From Typhlomys cinereus (Eukaryota > Chordata > Mammalia > Rodentia > Platacanthomyidae): DNA of 64,000 bases. Below are positions 1 through 11,810 of the stretch, one piece after another (the stretch's first letter is position 1; every line of letters starts with the position of its first letter). The notes below the pieces were generated by a model. It made no database searches. It was not told the origin of the DNA and saw only the letters and a program-made list of their open reading frames with translations. The translations under genes and the position numbers were made by a program. The stretch is from the NCBI GenBank assembly GCA_023101885.1, contig JALPQD010000225.1, positions 2,418,001 through 2,482,000 of the forward strand. The letters are read 5' to 3'.

Positions 1-439
1 GGCGAACTACAAAGCTTTCTAGAAAGTTAGAGAAATTCAAAGGAGAGAGAAATTCCCTGTTTTGTTATCAAGGGGAGCTTCCTGGAGCAGGCAGCATTGA
101 AGTGGGTATTATAATTCTTCAATTCTGGACATTTGGAAAACAAGCAGACAGAATAATGTGAATGAGAGAACATAGCAGCATAAAATACAGGATAAATGCA
201 TATTTTTCTGAAGTGTGAGTTTCACTGGAAATGGACCATGAAATAAATCTGGAAAGATGTTTGGACACAATCATAGACTGCGCAGTGCTCCCACTAACTC
301 CGGCCTCACATGATCTTTCTTTCCCCTTCCCTTGTCTTTTTTTTTTTATTTCCCTTCCCTTGTCTTAATTGACTGAAATTCTATTAAAAAACTTAGTTAA
401 CTAATAAGAGAAGCCAGTGAGGAGATCATCAACCCCCCA
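1..439. other. unassigned sequence
   Basis: I see no gene or recognisable repeat here. There is a short polypyrimidine/T-rich patch near 320-365. Short open frames in this stretch have no recognisable domain. Confidence 0.4.
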
Positions 440-637
440 AAAAATGCCTCATGAAAAGTTATTTAGCCTTCTTGGCCATTATGAAAATGGTAAATTAAAG
501 TCACAATGAGGTATCACTATATACCTGTAGTTCCAAACAGTCTAAAGTTTAAAAAAAAAAAAAACCTGACATCCAGTGGTGGGGAGGATGCAGGGAAATG
601 GATCAGAGCTACTCTAGAACACATTTTGGCAGTGTCT
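440..637 (+). mobile_element. L1 ORF2 3'-part remnant (old)
   Basis: The stretch around 485-540 (aaatggtaaattaaagtcac, then a match to 'ATGAGGTATCACTATATACC') follows the well-known C-terminal part of mammalian L1 ORF2, in which a short ORF segment precedes the conserved 'gtggggaggatg' and 'ttggcagt' blocks seen at 576-590 and 624-632. It is heavily mutated and has no usable frame. It is interrupted at about 637 by a younger L1 3' end on the other strand. Old L1M-type copy is an inference from divergence. Confidence 0.6.
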
Positions 638-942
638 TTTGTTTTTAATTTCCCATCATGCAAACTTAACGGGTACACCGGTCCCCTCCCTTCCTCCACC
701 CCCCTGACTTCCCTGTCCCCTCTTTTCCCCCCATCCCTCCCCATCCCCCAGTGCCTCCCCACCCATCCCTGGAGCATCCTTTAATGTGCATGCCAAACTC
801 TCCTCTGGGTCCTCCTTTCTGATGAGGTGCAAGGACCCAGCAGCATTTCCCAGAACCCTTTCCTGTGTTCCCCTTAAGCATAGGAACACTACTGTGGCTG
901 TCAATCTCTAGCCTCCAAGGATCCTAGTGCCTTTAGTCCATT
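638..942 (-). mobile_element. young-type L1 3' end fragment, antisense
   Basis: Read on the minus strand this is the terminal part of the same L1 3' UTR that recurs throughout the window: the 'ctaaaggcactaggatc' block, the 'cttaaggggaacacagg' block, a polypurine tract (681-772 on the plus strand as C-rich), then the 'acctattaagtttgtatgag'-like end and an A-rich tail. It is 5'-truncated within the 3' UTR. I could not find a clear target-site duplication, because AT-rich sequence follows directly on the 5' side. Confidence 0.85.
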
Positions 943-1036
943 CTATATAATTATTATATAATATATTATAATAAAATATAATGTAATATTTATAACAATT
1001 ATATATAATATATAATAATATAATAATTATATGTGC
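943..1036. repeat. AT-rich low-complexity tract
   Basis: Almost pure A/T, built from irregular TATA and TAATA units. It sits between two antisense L1 3' ends and may derive from a decayed L1 poly(A) tail that expanded; that origin is inference. Confidence 0.8.
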
Positions 1037-1415
1037 AATTGCACAAGACTTGTATTTATTTTCCCTATATTACCTATTCTTGTTTCCACTATTCTACTCC
1101 TCCAGCCTTCTGTTTAATCATACTTATTTACATGCACATACTGAATTACAAATTCAAAGCTTGTCTTTCTGAGAGTGTTTTATTTCCCTTAACATAATGA
1201 TCTCCAGCTCCATTTATTTTTTTCTGCAAATGACACAATTTCATTTTTATTATAACTTAATAAAACTCTACTGTGTGTATATGTCACGTTTTGTTTGTTC
1301 ATCTGTTGATAAACAATGAGGCATGTTACAGATCTTTGTTACTGTGAACAGTGCAATAACAAACATAGATGTGCAATTATATCTGTGGCAAAATTGCAAA
1401 TAAATTCATTTGTAT
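1037..1415 (-). mobile_element. old L1 ORF2 C-terminus and 3' UTR, antisense
   Basis: The reverse complement carries the L1 ORF2 end: the region around 1180-1330 corresponds to the 'aataatattccattg...gttcatctgttgat' block, and 1330-1400 to the 'ttgctattgtgaacagtgc' block seen in most mammalian L1s. The pyrimidine-rich part at 1060-1120 is the 3' UTR. Divergence is high, so this is an older copy than those with a G-rich tract. Confidence 0.7.
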
Positions 1416-1420
1416 TTTTA

Positions 1421-1535
1421 GCTGGGCCTGGTGAACCCCAGCATTCCAGAGGTAAATTAAAGGTAGGAGGATCATCATTTTGAGGTCAGTCTCCAAGTTT
1501 CCAGGCAAGCCTTGACTCCACATTTTCTTTTCTTA
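1421..1535 (+). mobile_element. B1 SINE (7SL-derived), degenerate
   Basis: Begins with gctgggcctggtg, a decayed form of the B1 left end, followed by 'cccagcattccagagg', 'ggaggatcatcattttgaggtcag' and 'ccaggcaagccttgactcc'. These are the B1 landmarks in the right order. The A-rich tail is lost, and the copy is old. Confidence 0.65.
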
Positions 1536-2348
1536 CTCTTGATGTAGGTAAGTAAACCAGATCCAATGGATTGTGGCCTGAAATGTCAAGTCTTTGACTG
1601 GAAGCCTGCTAAGAATAGAGGGAATCATACTAAGGACTATAAAATCAACTAAGCAAAACAGTTACTATGCATAATCTAATCAAAAGGTTGAAGTTTCAGG
1701 AATCCATATTTCTCAGTAAATATCAGACATGATATGAACAATGAGCCCTCTAAGAACCCCCAGGCATCCTTTTTGAACTCAAGCTTCTCCTCATTCACCT
1801 GGGGACACTTACTTCATCAGGCTCGAAGCAAGGGAGCTCTTAAGATACTGAAACATATCCAATAACTGGCATGTTCCTGGGTTTGTCCCAAAAGACCATA
1901 ATACCTTAAGATAGTGAAGAAAATATAGCAACTTTTGGACCTGTTTTTTCATTATTTCTAAACACCAGGGGTCATGTCTAATAGGAACCAAAAGCCCCCT
2001 TGCTTTCCCATAGGTGTAACCTTTACTTCTCCCTGAGTCCCAAAGTCTAAAATCAGCTAATCTGCTTTCTTCTTCACAGTCATGTTACAGTTTGTGTACT
2101 GAACATTTAAACAGTCCCAAAGCCAAAAATTTGAGGTCTAGCCATCTTAGGGAGTAGAGACTTGCTGGAACTAAATTGAAGTTCTGGCTGTTTGAAATTT
2201 GTTGTGTCTTCTTGGTACTGTCTAGGCCCATAGGGGCTGATTTCCATTCTGTCTGTCTTCTCAGCACAAGATAGTCTCCAGTAGAAAGCTGATGTAAAGA
2301 ACTAGCTTAGTAATACTGACAATAGTTAGGATAGATGAAAATTTGAAG
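1536..2348. other. unassigned sequence
   Basis: No gene or repeat family recognised. Short open frames on the minus strand in this region have no domain, and their composition is like the surrounding DNA. Confidence 0.4.
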
Positions 2349-2452
2349 CTAGTGTCATTCCTGTAATCCCAGTGTGCTGGAAGCTGAGGTAGAAGAACAG
2401 AGATTTGAGGCTAGTGTGAGCTACATAGAAAAACCATGACTCAACAAAAAGA
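2349..2452 (+). mobile_element. B1 SINE
   Basis: Contains 'tcctgtaatcccagtg', 'ggaagctgaggtag', 'gatttgaggctagtgtgagctacat' and 'ccatgactcaacaaaaag', the consecutive B1 segments (RNA polymerase III box-B region, then the 'gagttcgaggccagcctggtctaca' equivalent, then an A-rich tail). The first 20 or so bases are lost or unrecognisable. Confidence 0.8.
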
Positions 2453-3364
2453 TAATTTTAATGGTTCACTCTAAAATATTTGGGAGATGCTCAACAAGCA
2501 TGTATTGGATGAATTATTGACTGAACAAATGTAAGGAAATAGATTGAATAAGTTTACCACTTCTCATCTATTGAATAATAGTAAAAATTACAAATCTGAT
2601 TCCTAACCTTAAAAAATTATAATAATTGTGGTGGGGATAAATAATGCAAGAGGGACCTGTGATTCCTGCTGTATCACAGAGGAGCTGCTATTGGCTCTGT
2701 GAAGAAGTTGGACAATCAAGTGAGTTTTGAGAGAGAATGAGTGCAAAGACAGCAGCCTGTTAGGACTGGGCAGGGAACTGGGGACAGCTCTTCCTCCTGA
2801 GATGCTCCAGCACTTTTCTGTCCTCTACTTCAAGAAGGAAGCAAAGCTGTAGCTGAACCAGTACATACACCCTACAGGAAACACTCCTGAGCTTTTTATA
2901 TAAATCATCTTTGAGGCAAATTAAATCAAAGGATTTCCACTGAAAAGAGAACAATTTTGTCTTATTTAGCTTTCTTTTGAATAGCAGCATTATCCATCTT
3001 CAATGTTCTAATCTATGAAAAAAAATAGGTCCTCATTACAGAACTACATAGGTGACTAGAAGTCAAGCTTTCAGAAACACACAAAGCCAAATCTGTTTTC
3101 TCCTGCTCTGGGAGTGTGGCATCATGTCAAAATATTGAATTGAAAGTTGAGTTCACATCTTAAAAGCCTGGATTAAATGGACAAAAATCTCATTAGCACC
3201 ATAGGAAGAGTTACTACAAAGTGCCACAAATTGTTGCGCTTTGAAAAACTGTCCCAAATCCACTGTGAATAAGAAAGATATAGGACACTAGAAAATGTTC
3301 CAACAGTTTCTGTTGTTTATGTTAATGCAAATAGCTCCTAGCTGGTAATACTTTTTTCTTTCAG
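2453..3364. other. unassigned sequence
   Basis: No recognisable repeat or coding region. A 76-codon open frame on the minus strand at 2760-2990 lacks any domain or neighbouring exon signal. Confidence 0.4.
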
Positions 3365-3435
3365 TTTGGCCTCAAAGTTGCAATCCTCTGCCTCAGGTTT
3401 CTAAGTTTTGGAATTTCAGGCATGCACCACCTTCT
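3365..3435 (-). mobile_element. B1 SINE fragment, antisense
   Basis: The string 'tggcctcaaagttgcaatcc', followed by 'ctgcctcagg', 'ttctaagt' and 'ttcaggcatgcaccac', is the reverse complement of the B1 core. Both ends are missing. Confidence 0.7.
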
Positions 3436-3847
3436 CTATTGATTTGGAACAAAGTTTCATACATGATACAAACACAATTCTATCCTCAAAGGAAATAAGA
3501 TATCATTTATTCAGAGCCAAATATAATCAACTGTGGACCATGAAGATAAATTTGGGTTGCCCAGAATGATATATTTCAATATGGAAGCTGGATTTCTACA
3601 GTCATAAAACTAAAGAAAGTCAGAAATCAAGGCACTTTGATTAGTGGGATATTAGGAAGGTGGGTTGCAGCAATGTGGGAGCAGCTCTGTCTTTTGTAGT
3701 TTTTGATGCTATCTGAGATCAGTCAGGTTTGATGGAAGGTGCAGATCTGTTAACATATTGCAGAGGGTTCTGTGCAATAGTCACAGGAATAGTAAGTCAT
3801 AAAAAAAGGTGAGATATACATGGCTATTAAGGAGTGTACTGATTACT
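3436..3847. other. unassigned sequence
   Basis: No gene or repeat recognised between the B1 fragment and the LTR-like copy. Confidence 0.35.
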
Positions 3848-4219
3848 CTTCTCTGTTATTGTGAGACACCTCTCAGACTTAACCAACTTAAGGGGATAAA
3901 AGGAGATTTATTCAGCTTACGGTTCCACGGGGGAGATAGAGTCAAGGCAGAATAGGCATGGTCAGCTGACAAAAGCTGGAAGTGGTTTTTGTCACTACAG
4001 ACATGAGGGAGGATAAGAGCTGCTGCTGCAAGCTCAAGAGCAGACTCAGTGACCCAAGAAAGGTGGAATTAACCAACCTAAAGACCCACCCCTGTGATTG
4101 CCTTCCTCCAGCAATGCTCTACCTCCTGAAAGTTCCATGAACTTCCCAAACAATAAAAGATTCAAACACAGGAAGCTATGGGGGACAACTCCCATCTCAA
4201 ACTTTGACAATGAGATAAT
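3848..4219 (-). mobile_element. LTR-like repeat, family B (MaLR-like), antisense
   Basis: The reverse complement starts 'tgtcaaagtttgagatggga' and continues with 'gtcccccatag...tgtgtttgaatc', matching the head of the copies at 16.9, 19.5 and 58.3 kb ('tgtcatggtttgaaatgtg', then 'tcccccac'). The other end ('...taaatctccttttatcccctt' in sense orientation, then 'acaataacagag') corresponds to the polyadenylation-signal end. Length near 370 bp and these features suggest a solo LTR of the ERVL-MaLR type, but I cannot name the subfamily. No internal viral genes are present. Confidence 0.55.
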
Positions 4220-4727
4220 TTGGTTCTGGATCTGGAACATTCCAGTTCTTAACAATCAAAAAGTTCTAGTCAGCCTTGTGGAATTATTATCATAGGCATG
4301 ACTTTTTTCCTGGGAAGTTCAGTTCATACCTAGGTATATCTTAGAACAGATACATAATTTCTAGATCAGTGGACATTATTATTCACATTTTTAAACTTCT
4401 CTCTATATGTCAAGCACACAACACAATACACAATGCAAATCACAAGCCCGGAGCATGCAATGTTTCCCTCTGCTTGAAAACTCAAGATACGACTTGCATG
4501 AGTACAACTGTTCCTTTTCAGGGATTAAAGATTTTCATTTGAGTTTGAGAATCTTTGCCAGGATCATGCAAAATAAGTTTTGAATTACTCAGGAGAATGT
4601 AATGGATGCTTTCTTAGTACAAGACCATGCTATTAACTTACAAAAACATCAAAATTAAGTTCATATGAATGATAGCAATATTTCAAGTTTCTCCAATATA
4701 AAGACAGCAAAAGAGATGTTTTGTTTA
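4220..4727. other. unassigned sequence
   Basis: No gene or repeat family recognised. Confidence 0.35.
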
Positions 4728-4835
4728 AGCATGTAATCCTGACAATCAGAAGACTGAGGTTGAGGCCACATAATGAATTCTAGACCAGCCTGGACTATGC
4801 AGATTGAAATTAGGTTGCAAACAAGCAATCCGCCA
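4728..4835 (+). mobile_element. B1 SINE
   Basis: 'catgtaatcctgacaatcag', 'gactgaggttgag', 'ttctagaccagcctggacta' and a short A-rich/CAA tail give the B1 order. The copy is roughly 108 bp and diverged. Confidence 0.75.
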
Positions 4836-6059
4836 AACAGATTAAACCTTTCAATATTGCTGTATGTTTGAATTTAGACATTCACAGTGGTAACCCTTTC
4901 TCCTTTTTTACCCCAATGTCCATCTTCCTCATCTGAGTTCTTGGAAAGCTTAGCCCCATCATTGTAAGTCTTAGTCATAGAGATGAGAAAGGTAAGGCAC
5001 CCAGAAGATAAAAGTCATCAGTGCACAGGATGCAGGAAGAAAAAACTGGAGTAAGTGTTGTCGATAGTCTTTATAAACCTTGTGGTTCTCAAAGAAAATA
5101 AGACAGTGAGGGTATTAAATGGAAAGAAGTGTGGAAAAATTTCCAGGAAAAATGTGGAGGGAACAAAACACAAGAAAACTTGTGGCTGGCCTCCTTATAA
5201 ATTCAAGTAACTGGAACCAGGCAGAGAACTTAGTGACAGGTTCCCATGACCCATCAAGCTTCCTCCTCCTTAGAGATGACCCTAAGCCTTTTAGTAAAGG
5301 ATTTTTACAGCCTCCTTTGAAGTCTACTGACTTAGAAAAGCATTTATTTCTTATTATCTGATTACTGATGCCTAAGTGGTACTCCATCACAAACCATTGG
5401 GCCGAAATGGGCTACCCGTTGACACAGCCAACTGCTCCTTATGGCCAGTTACCCTGTGAACAAAAAGCAGTGTTGTAGGGGTGGAGAGAATTTTGCTTAG
5501 TTACTATAGTTATGCTTTCCAGTTACAAAACTGTCAATATGAAAAATGTGGGAAAATCAATTGAAAACTGATGATCATGAGACCAGAGTTGAGTATTAGT
5601 AGAAGAACTTTCACAAGCTGCCAGTATTTCTCACAGACATTGTGAGCAGAGGGCCCATGTGGCTAGTCCTGCCATGCTATTAAGCCTCCAAAAGGATCCA
5701 AAGGCAGAAGTGCATCAATGTATTAAAGATCAAGGTAATTTAGAAGTGAGAAAGGCATGTAACCAAAGTCTACCTGAGGCCTACTCTGGAGAATCCATGT
5801 CAGCAGAAAATGGAAGAAACAAAGAAACACCAGGAGAGGATTTTAAAAACTGTTTTAGGAAGTCAAAGAGATTAAGTATCTTGGTCTATATTTGGGGTAT
5901 TGACACAAGCTTTAGGGTTAAGTAGAGGCACACCTGGGCCAAGGCATGAGAGCAGTGCACTATGAAACATCCATGGGCTGCTTGATCATTACTTCAGCTC
6001 AGATTATAATTGTTCAAGGGGTCTTTATAATTTGAGGAGACCAACTGGTTCAAATGATG
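4836..6059. other. unassigned sequence
   Basis: No coding region or repeat family that I can support. Overlapping short open frames at 5115-5390 lie on both strands, which argues for chance. An 88-codon frame at 5659-5925 has no recognisable motif. Confidence 0.4.
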
Positions 6060-6480
6060 CTGCAGTTTGTGTATGTGTTGTCAACAAATTCCCAACCAAA
6101 AGCTTAGGGGAGCAAAGGGGTTTTATTCTTTGATATAATATGTGGTTCTTAGTCCAGTTTGGCAGGAGTTCATTCTGATACCAGAAGCCAAAGAAACTGG
6201 CTTTATCATAGTCACAGGGATTGCTAAGAGGGTACAAACCTCCTCTCTTCACAAACTGCAAGTCTACCAAGTAGACCAAACAACTGAAGGAGCTCTCTTT
6301 GCCTTAGCCACCTGCCCAGGAAAGTGTCCAACCCACTATATTCTGGGTCTTTCCAGATCAGTTAGAAAATTTCCTGCAGCCTTGCTCAGAACTTGCCTCC
6401 ATTACCAATTCTTCATAGATGTGTACAAATTTCATCCTCAGTTATCTGGAATTTCCAGTGCCTACAGGTTTAGGACAAAG
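6060..6480 (-). mobile_element. possible LTR-like repeat, antisense
   Basis: The segment '...gggagcaaaggggttttattctttgat...ggttcttagtccagtttggcagg' resembles the antisense start of the LTR-like copies at 52.4 and 55.8 kb ('aagggaacaaggtttatt', then 'cagttctt' and 'ggtccatcttggcagg'). The rest is too diverged to align by eye. A 124-codon open frame crosses it but has no recognised domain. Confidence 0.35.
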
Positions 6481-6727
6481 GAGATTTTCAGGTACCCACT
6501 TGAGAGGTTGGAATAGAATGTTGGAAAGATGGCAGTCGTATGAAAGAAATATGCTAAAGTAGCTGTGAAGAATCGCCTGGAGAAATTTAGAAGTTCAGAT
6601 GCTCAGACCCTGCTGTGGGCCAACTTAATTCAACCCCTTGATGAGCTGAATCTGGTGGTATGGGATATTGAAACCTGAGATTCTGAACCACTGAGTCATT
6701 ACTCTTGTCAAAGACACTATGAAGCAG

Positions 6728-6868
6728 CACATTTTTTCTTTTTTTTTCTTTTTTCTTTTTTCCACTCATACAAAGTTGATAAGTAGCCCATTCCCCTTGC
6801 TCCCTCCTCCCCTCCCTGAAGCCCCACCACCACTCCCTACCCCCCTCCCTCCCCTTCTCCACTGCTCA
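6728..6868 (-). mobile_element. L1 3'-terminal polypurine fragment, antisense
   Basis: The T-rich run, then 'ccactcatacaaagttgataag', then a C-rich tract to 6858 is the reverse complement of an L1 3' terminus: G-rich tract, conserved terminal 'tttgtatgag', and poly(A). Only about 140 bp of 3' UTR were inserted. Confidence 0.75.
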
Positions 6869-6971
6869 CATGCAGACCCACCAAAGTTGTGCTGTTGATG
6901 GCAGCGGTGCTGGCCTGGACAGTATATTACAGGTACCTAGTGAGTGCTCCAGAAACATCTTGCACAGGCTA

Positions 6972-8720
6972 CAGAACATTTTGCTTGATATTAAAATTAC
7001 TACTGCTGCTTGTTTCCTAATTCCATTATCATGGAGTAACTTTGACCAGCCTTTCGCTCTGACTTATGCCTGTCTTCCATAGTGAAATGTGTTCCTTGAG
7101 GACAACAAATTTATGGATTGTGATTTTTAATCCATGCTTGCTGCCTATGTCTCTTGATCAGTGAGTTAAGTTCATTGATGTTTACAATTACAATTGAGAA
7201 ATATTTTCAGATTCCTGCAATTTTCTGAGCTTTGTGGGGTTTTTTATTATATTTGTTTATTTTTTTCCCAATCATACAAGCTTAATAAGAACCGTGGTCC
7301 CCTCCCTCCCTCCACCCCTCCCCAGTCCCCCTGTACTCTCCCCCTTTTCCCTTTCCTTTCACCTTCCCTCCCTCCCTCCCCTTCTCCCAGTGCCTCCCCT
7401 CTTACCCCCTATTCCCTGGAGCATCCTTCCATGGGAACGCCAAACTTTCCTCTGAGTCCTCCACTCCAGCGAAGTGCAAGGACTAACTGACATTGCCCAG
7501 AGCCCTCCCTGGGCTCCATTCCCAGTATGGGAACACTATTATGACTGCTAATTACTTGCCTCTAAGAATCCCAGTGCCTGTGATCCATGCTAGACTTTGG
7601 GGGGGTCATTCACATGTCAGTCACTGTGCAGGTCATGCAAAGTCTGATCATGGCCACTGCGCCCCCAACCTGTGGTTTTTAATAGGAGTAGTTCTTTGCT
7701 TAGTAACTTTGCTGACATTATTTTTGCCTTCATCCTCTTGGGTGTGTTTATACTTTTCTTCAGTTTTGAGTACTTTTCTAGAATTTTCTGTAGCCCTCCT
7801 TTGGTGGTCATGAAGTCCTTCATGTTTCTTTTGCCTTCAATCATGGCTAATAGTTTTGCTAGATACAGAAGTCTGGGGTGGCATTCGTGTGATCATTTCA
7901 GATCCTGAAGTACATTTCTTCAAGCTCTTCTGGTTTTTACTATTTCCATTAAAAAGTCAGCTGTTATTTTGCTATTTTTTTTCTCTTGAGGCTCTCAGAA
8001 CAATTTGAAGCATTTTAACCGTTACTTGCACCATAGGATTCTTCTATTCTGGTCATATCTGATTGATGAGTTTTATGCATCTTATACTTAGATGGGAATT
8101 TCTTTCCTTAGACTCGAAAGTTTTCATTTATGATTGAGTGTGGTTTTTGCAATTTCTTCTTCTGGGATCCCATGTATGCACAGGTTTGATTTCCTTAAGG
8201 TGTCTCACAGCTCTTGAATATTCCTTTCATGTATTTTTTTTAAACTTTTGACTTTTTAATTGAATCAATTCATTCAGGAATCTTGTCTTTCAGTTCTGAT
8301 ATTTTAAGTTCTGCTTCATCCATTCTATTGGGAGACTTACTGCTGAATTTTGGATTGTAGTTAGGTTGGTTTTAATTTCAAGTTTTATCTAGACTTGAAA
8401 TTTTTTCAACTGCTCTGTGCTTTGTTTTGTGTTTCAATTGTATTTTTCATCTCATTCAGGTGTTTATTATTTTCCAGTTCATCTTTGTTTATGTGGTTAT
8501 TTATCACCTCTCAGAGTTCTTCTTGCATTTCCTTACTCTTACTGATAATAAAGCTTTGATAATTATTCTTGACTTTTGTTTTCTTGACTTACAGCCAAGA
8601 AGTTATTCTGGTTCAGATCTATCATTATGGTGTTGATATTTTTCTATAGAAGACTTGTCTCCTGGTTATCGTTGTATTTTGTGGTTTTAAAATGTGACTT
8701 GTTCATCTTGTGTGTTTTTT
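6972..8720 (-). mobile_element. old L1, 5' part of ORF2 plus ORF1, antisense, interrupted
   Basis: Minus-strand L1. 6972-7236 matches the start of ORF2 (the 'gaggacaacaaatttatgga' and 'tgtctcttgatcagtgagtt' blocks have direct counterparts at 45975-46050 in the younger minus-strand L1). 7672-8720 aligns block by block with the ORF1 region of that L1: compare 'ttgagtacttttctag', 'tcttctggtttttactatttcc', 'ctgttattttgctat', 'tattctggtcatatctg' and 'atcattatggtgttgat' with 46200-47140. No long frame survives. A younger L1 3' end sits at about 7243-7671. Confidence 0.8.
7243..7671 (-). mobile_element. young-type L1 3' end nested in the old L1
   Basis: A T-rich tail (7240-7269), then 'cccaatcatacaagcttaat', a long C-rich tract (7301-7410), then the same 3' UTR blocks as elsewhere ('ggagcatcc', 'caaactttcctctg', 'aagtgcaaggac', 'gggaacactattatg', 'gatccatgctagacttt'). 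The insertion separates the ORF2 and ORF1 parts of the host L1. Flanking 'tgtggggttttttatt' (left) and 'tgtggtttttaata' (7671-7684) are a plausible but imperfect target-site duplication. Confidence 0.8.
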
Positions 8721-9500
8721 TTTTGTTTGTTTGTTTGTTTCTTTCTTTCTTTGGTATGTGTCTCTGACTCTTCTGAGCCAGACAAAGATGCCAGACTTAG
8801 AAAATTGTTGCAACAGTTTCTCTGGTTGTGGATGGAATGATGCTGTTTAAGGGACAGACCAGGGTTATTCGGATTGGTTGCTGCAGTGCCCTAGGGGAGG
8901 ATAAGCCCAGCTGTGTTTTGGAGGTGAAAGTGTTGATGGTCTATTTGTAGCTGAGATATTTAAGATTGGGTGTCAAGTTTGGTAGGTGAGGTTTGGTTTA
9001 AACATGAGAACAGCTTTAAAGAGGAGAGGATGGGGTGAGTATAATAGCTAGAGAAGGGGATTAGATTGAAGCTGTGAGGATGAATGACTACGATCCAGTT
9101 AGAATAGGAATATGGAGCTTGCATGCAATGTTTGTAAGTCTGAAGGTGAGGTGAATATCACTTGAGAATAAATGAGAAAAGAAATGGGTTATTTATCTTT
9201 TGGTTGGGTGATAGAGCTGCCCTGTGCTTCTTGTTGGGATTCTCTTCAGGGTTCTAGTTATATGAGGCTGATCTATAGCCTTTGGCTTCTGTGAATTTTA
9301 GTAGATTCCTGAATTCATTGCAAAAAGCAGGGTTTGAGGTGCTCATACTGAATATAAAGGAAGTATGTAGCTGCCTTGCCAGGAAGGGAATGGTGGCTGA
9401 AATGGTTTGTTCTGGATCAAAAATCTTCTATCTTGTATGAGAAATAGTGACGTGCTATATCATTAAAACATAAGGCTATAGACAAAACCAGGTTTGAATA
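8721..9500 (-). mobile_element. possible 5' UTR of the old L1
   Basis: This stretch lies directly 5' of the ORF1 remnant on the minus strand, where the L1 5' UTR should be. It starts with a T-rich/TTTG/TTTC run (8708-8752) and contains purine-rich antisense sequence without the monomers of the young L1s at 32.7 kb. Assignment rests on position only; where it ends is unclear. Confidence 0.35.
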
Positions 9501-11599
9501 GAGGTTTTCTTAGGAAAAACCTTAATGTAATTTTAAAATGTGAGACAAGAAGATAGCCAGGGGAGGATTGGATGCCTATTATGTAAAGTTCTGAACCTAT
9601 TGGTCAGTACCAGAATGAATCTCTGGGAGGGAAAATAGCTTGGTCCAAAGGGAACGACCTTCTCAGAATTGCTGTAATTCCCGCTCAGCTGAGCATACAC
9701 TCTACCTGATAAGCCCCACTCTCTTCAATCAGGAGCCAGTTAGCACCATCAGAAAGGATATGTGGGGGTACCATCAGGTATTGGGCATAGAAGAGGGCAG
9801 GGGATACTGTTCAGCATTCATGGCTGTGAGGTCCTAATCTTGGTAAAAGAAGGTAGGGTCTGAAAGCCCTTAAAGTCCCAACCTGAATCTGGGATATAGT
9901 TGAGAGGAACCTCCAAGCAACTTAAAGGTCAAATCTCCCAGCTGTCTATTAGAACAAATGACAGGAAGTTATAATCCAAACCAAGGGAAGGAAAGTAAGG
10001 TTGAAGTAGAAAGATTTGAAGAATACAATTGTGTTCTTAGCAACTTAGGCTATTTTGGAAGATGAGTAGACTTGGGAAATTGATGTCCCTTTGCATCATG
10101 GGAAACCCTTAAGTTTGAGTGACATTGTCACATGACCAGATGAGTGACTATAAAGATACAATGATTCTGTAAGATCAGACACATTTTCTTGGTTTAGATT
10201 CTGGGACATCCAGGTGTGTTTCCAGAGCTTTGCCTCTCTAAAGTAATGCTTCTCCTTTTCTCCCTCCAGCCGTAAGGTCCAGGCATAGGTCAAATCTAAA
10301 AGTGGTAGTTCCTGCTCAGTTCTGTGTAGTCCTGAGTAATTTCCAATAGATAACCAGTAGGGAACACCTCCCTGACTGTGGCCAGAGTGGGCAGGTGCAT
10401 GACAAGAGAAGTGAATTTGCACTTATTTCTAAGGCATCTGTCTTATAAATAGCATCCTTGCTAATCCCAGAAAAGAAAGGGTTTTAAACTTTAACATCCT
10501 TTCCATCATTGTCATTCTCCAAAAGAGCTGTGCTCAGCTTCCCACTGATACTTTAGCTAACTTCATTTCTCATTATTGTTATACATAAGTCTCTAATGGA
10601 CTAAAGTAGCTATTTGCCAGAACCTCCTTTTCTGGAATCTGCTGTGAATCAATTCTGAAAACAACCCTTATCTGTTAGAATTAATAGTATATCCCTCAGC
10701 ATGCCACAAACCTTTTATCATTCTTAACCAAGTCCAGGGTGCATACAAGCCATTGAGTTCTTTTTAAATACTCAGTGCATATGTCTTACTTGAATCATCT
10801 AAGATTTGGGTTTAAATATTAGGTTTCATTTTTTATAATCAGATTAAAGAAAAAACATTCTTTGGCTTATAAAATTAATCTGCATAATCCTGGTGTCAAT
10901 CCTGCTGTTAAGGGAAGATTTGTCAAGCCTTGTCAGAATAAAGGGAGCCTTTATACCATCTAACATTTGCCTCTTTGTTTTCAAAAAGCAGGTCTTTCCA
11001 ACAAAATACTCAGTATTCTACATGATTAAATTTTACTACATTAAAAAAATAAGACCTGGGAAGTCTATCATAGAAATAATGTGTGCACAGAACTGGCAAA
11101 TTGTCATATCCTATGACTGTCTTTTTAATTCTACCATATGCCTTCTTTGTGCTTGTAATGATTGTTTTTCACTATTGGGTACCATGCCTTTTCCTCTCCC
11201 TTCCTTCTTCTCTTTCTTCTTTTGCTGTCCAATGCTGAGCTGCCCAGAGCACATCACAGATGAAGTTTCTGGGGAAACATGTTCCTTTCTAAACTTTCAT
11301 TGAGAGTTTTCTTTTTATGCCATCCTATTTCCTTTCACAATGGAATATGGCATTTGGCTTCAAGACGTCTCAGCTTCTGTGAAGCAGGAGATGAAGGGAA
11401 GAATGGAAACTTGTGACTGGAAGGAAGTTTTCTATTTTTATCTGTGAAGGCTGTAGTCAGTTCTGCTTGTAGATGATTTTTATCACTTTCAAAGTTGAAG
11501 GAGGACAAAGATTGATTTATTTCCTTTCTAAAGAGAAAATCTGAGCATTTGTGAAAATCCTGTAGGAAACTATCTTCTCAAGGACACACTACCTTCTTT
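9501..11599. other. unassigned sequence
   Basis: About 2.1 kb without a recognisable gene or repeat. Open frames of 108 codons (10096-10422, minus) and 136 codons (10893-11303, plus) are present; neither has a domain, and the second is dominated by hydrophobic and Ser/Phe residues from T/C-rich DNA. Confidence 0.4.
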
Positions 11600-11810
11600 C
11601 TTGAGGTTTGTGGAATACTTTATTAAATATATTTAATATTCTTTAAAACTTCATACAATAATGGAGTAAGTTAATGTTCCTTCACCTTACCTACCTAGTC
11701 CCACCCCCTTCTTTTCCTCCCTTGCTCCCTCCTATTCTCCAGTCCAGCCTTTCTCCTCCTGGCTCCCACTTCCCACTAAATGTTTCGTCTATTCTGTCCA
11801 TCTGTGATAC
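11600..11810 (-). mobile_element. old L1 3' UTR end, antisense (probable)
   Basis: 'cttcatacaataatggagta', then a C-rich tract ('ccacccccttcttttcctcccttgctccctcctattctcc' region, 11700-11745) resembles the antisense 3' terminus of older rodent L1s, in which a pyrimidine tract follows a T-rich tail. The match is weak. Confidence 0.45.

Noticed and set aside
6142..6516. 124-codon plus-strand open frame
   Set aside because: It overlaps a probable antisense LTR-like repeat and shows no family motif.
10893..11303. 136-codon plus-strand open frame, the longest outside L1-derived sequence
   Set aside because: No recognisable domain, hydrophobic composition from T/C-rich DNA, and no supporting splice or promoter signals.
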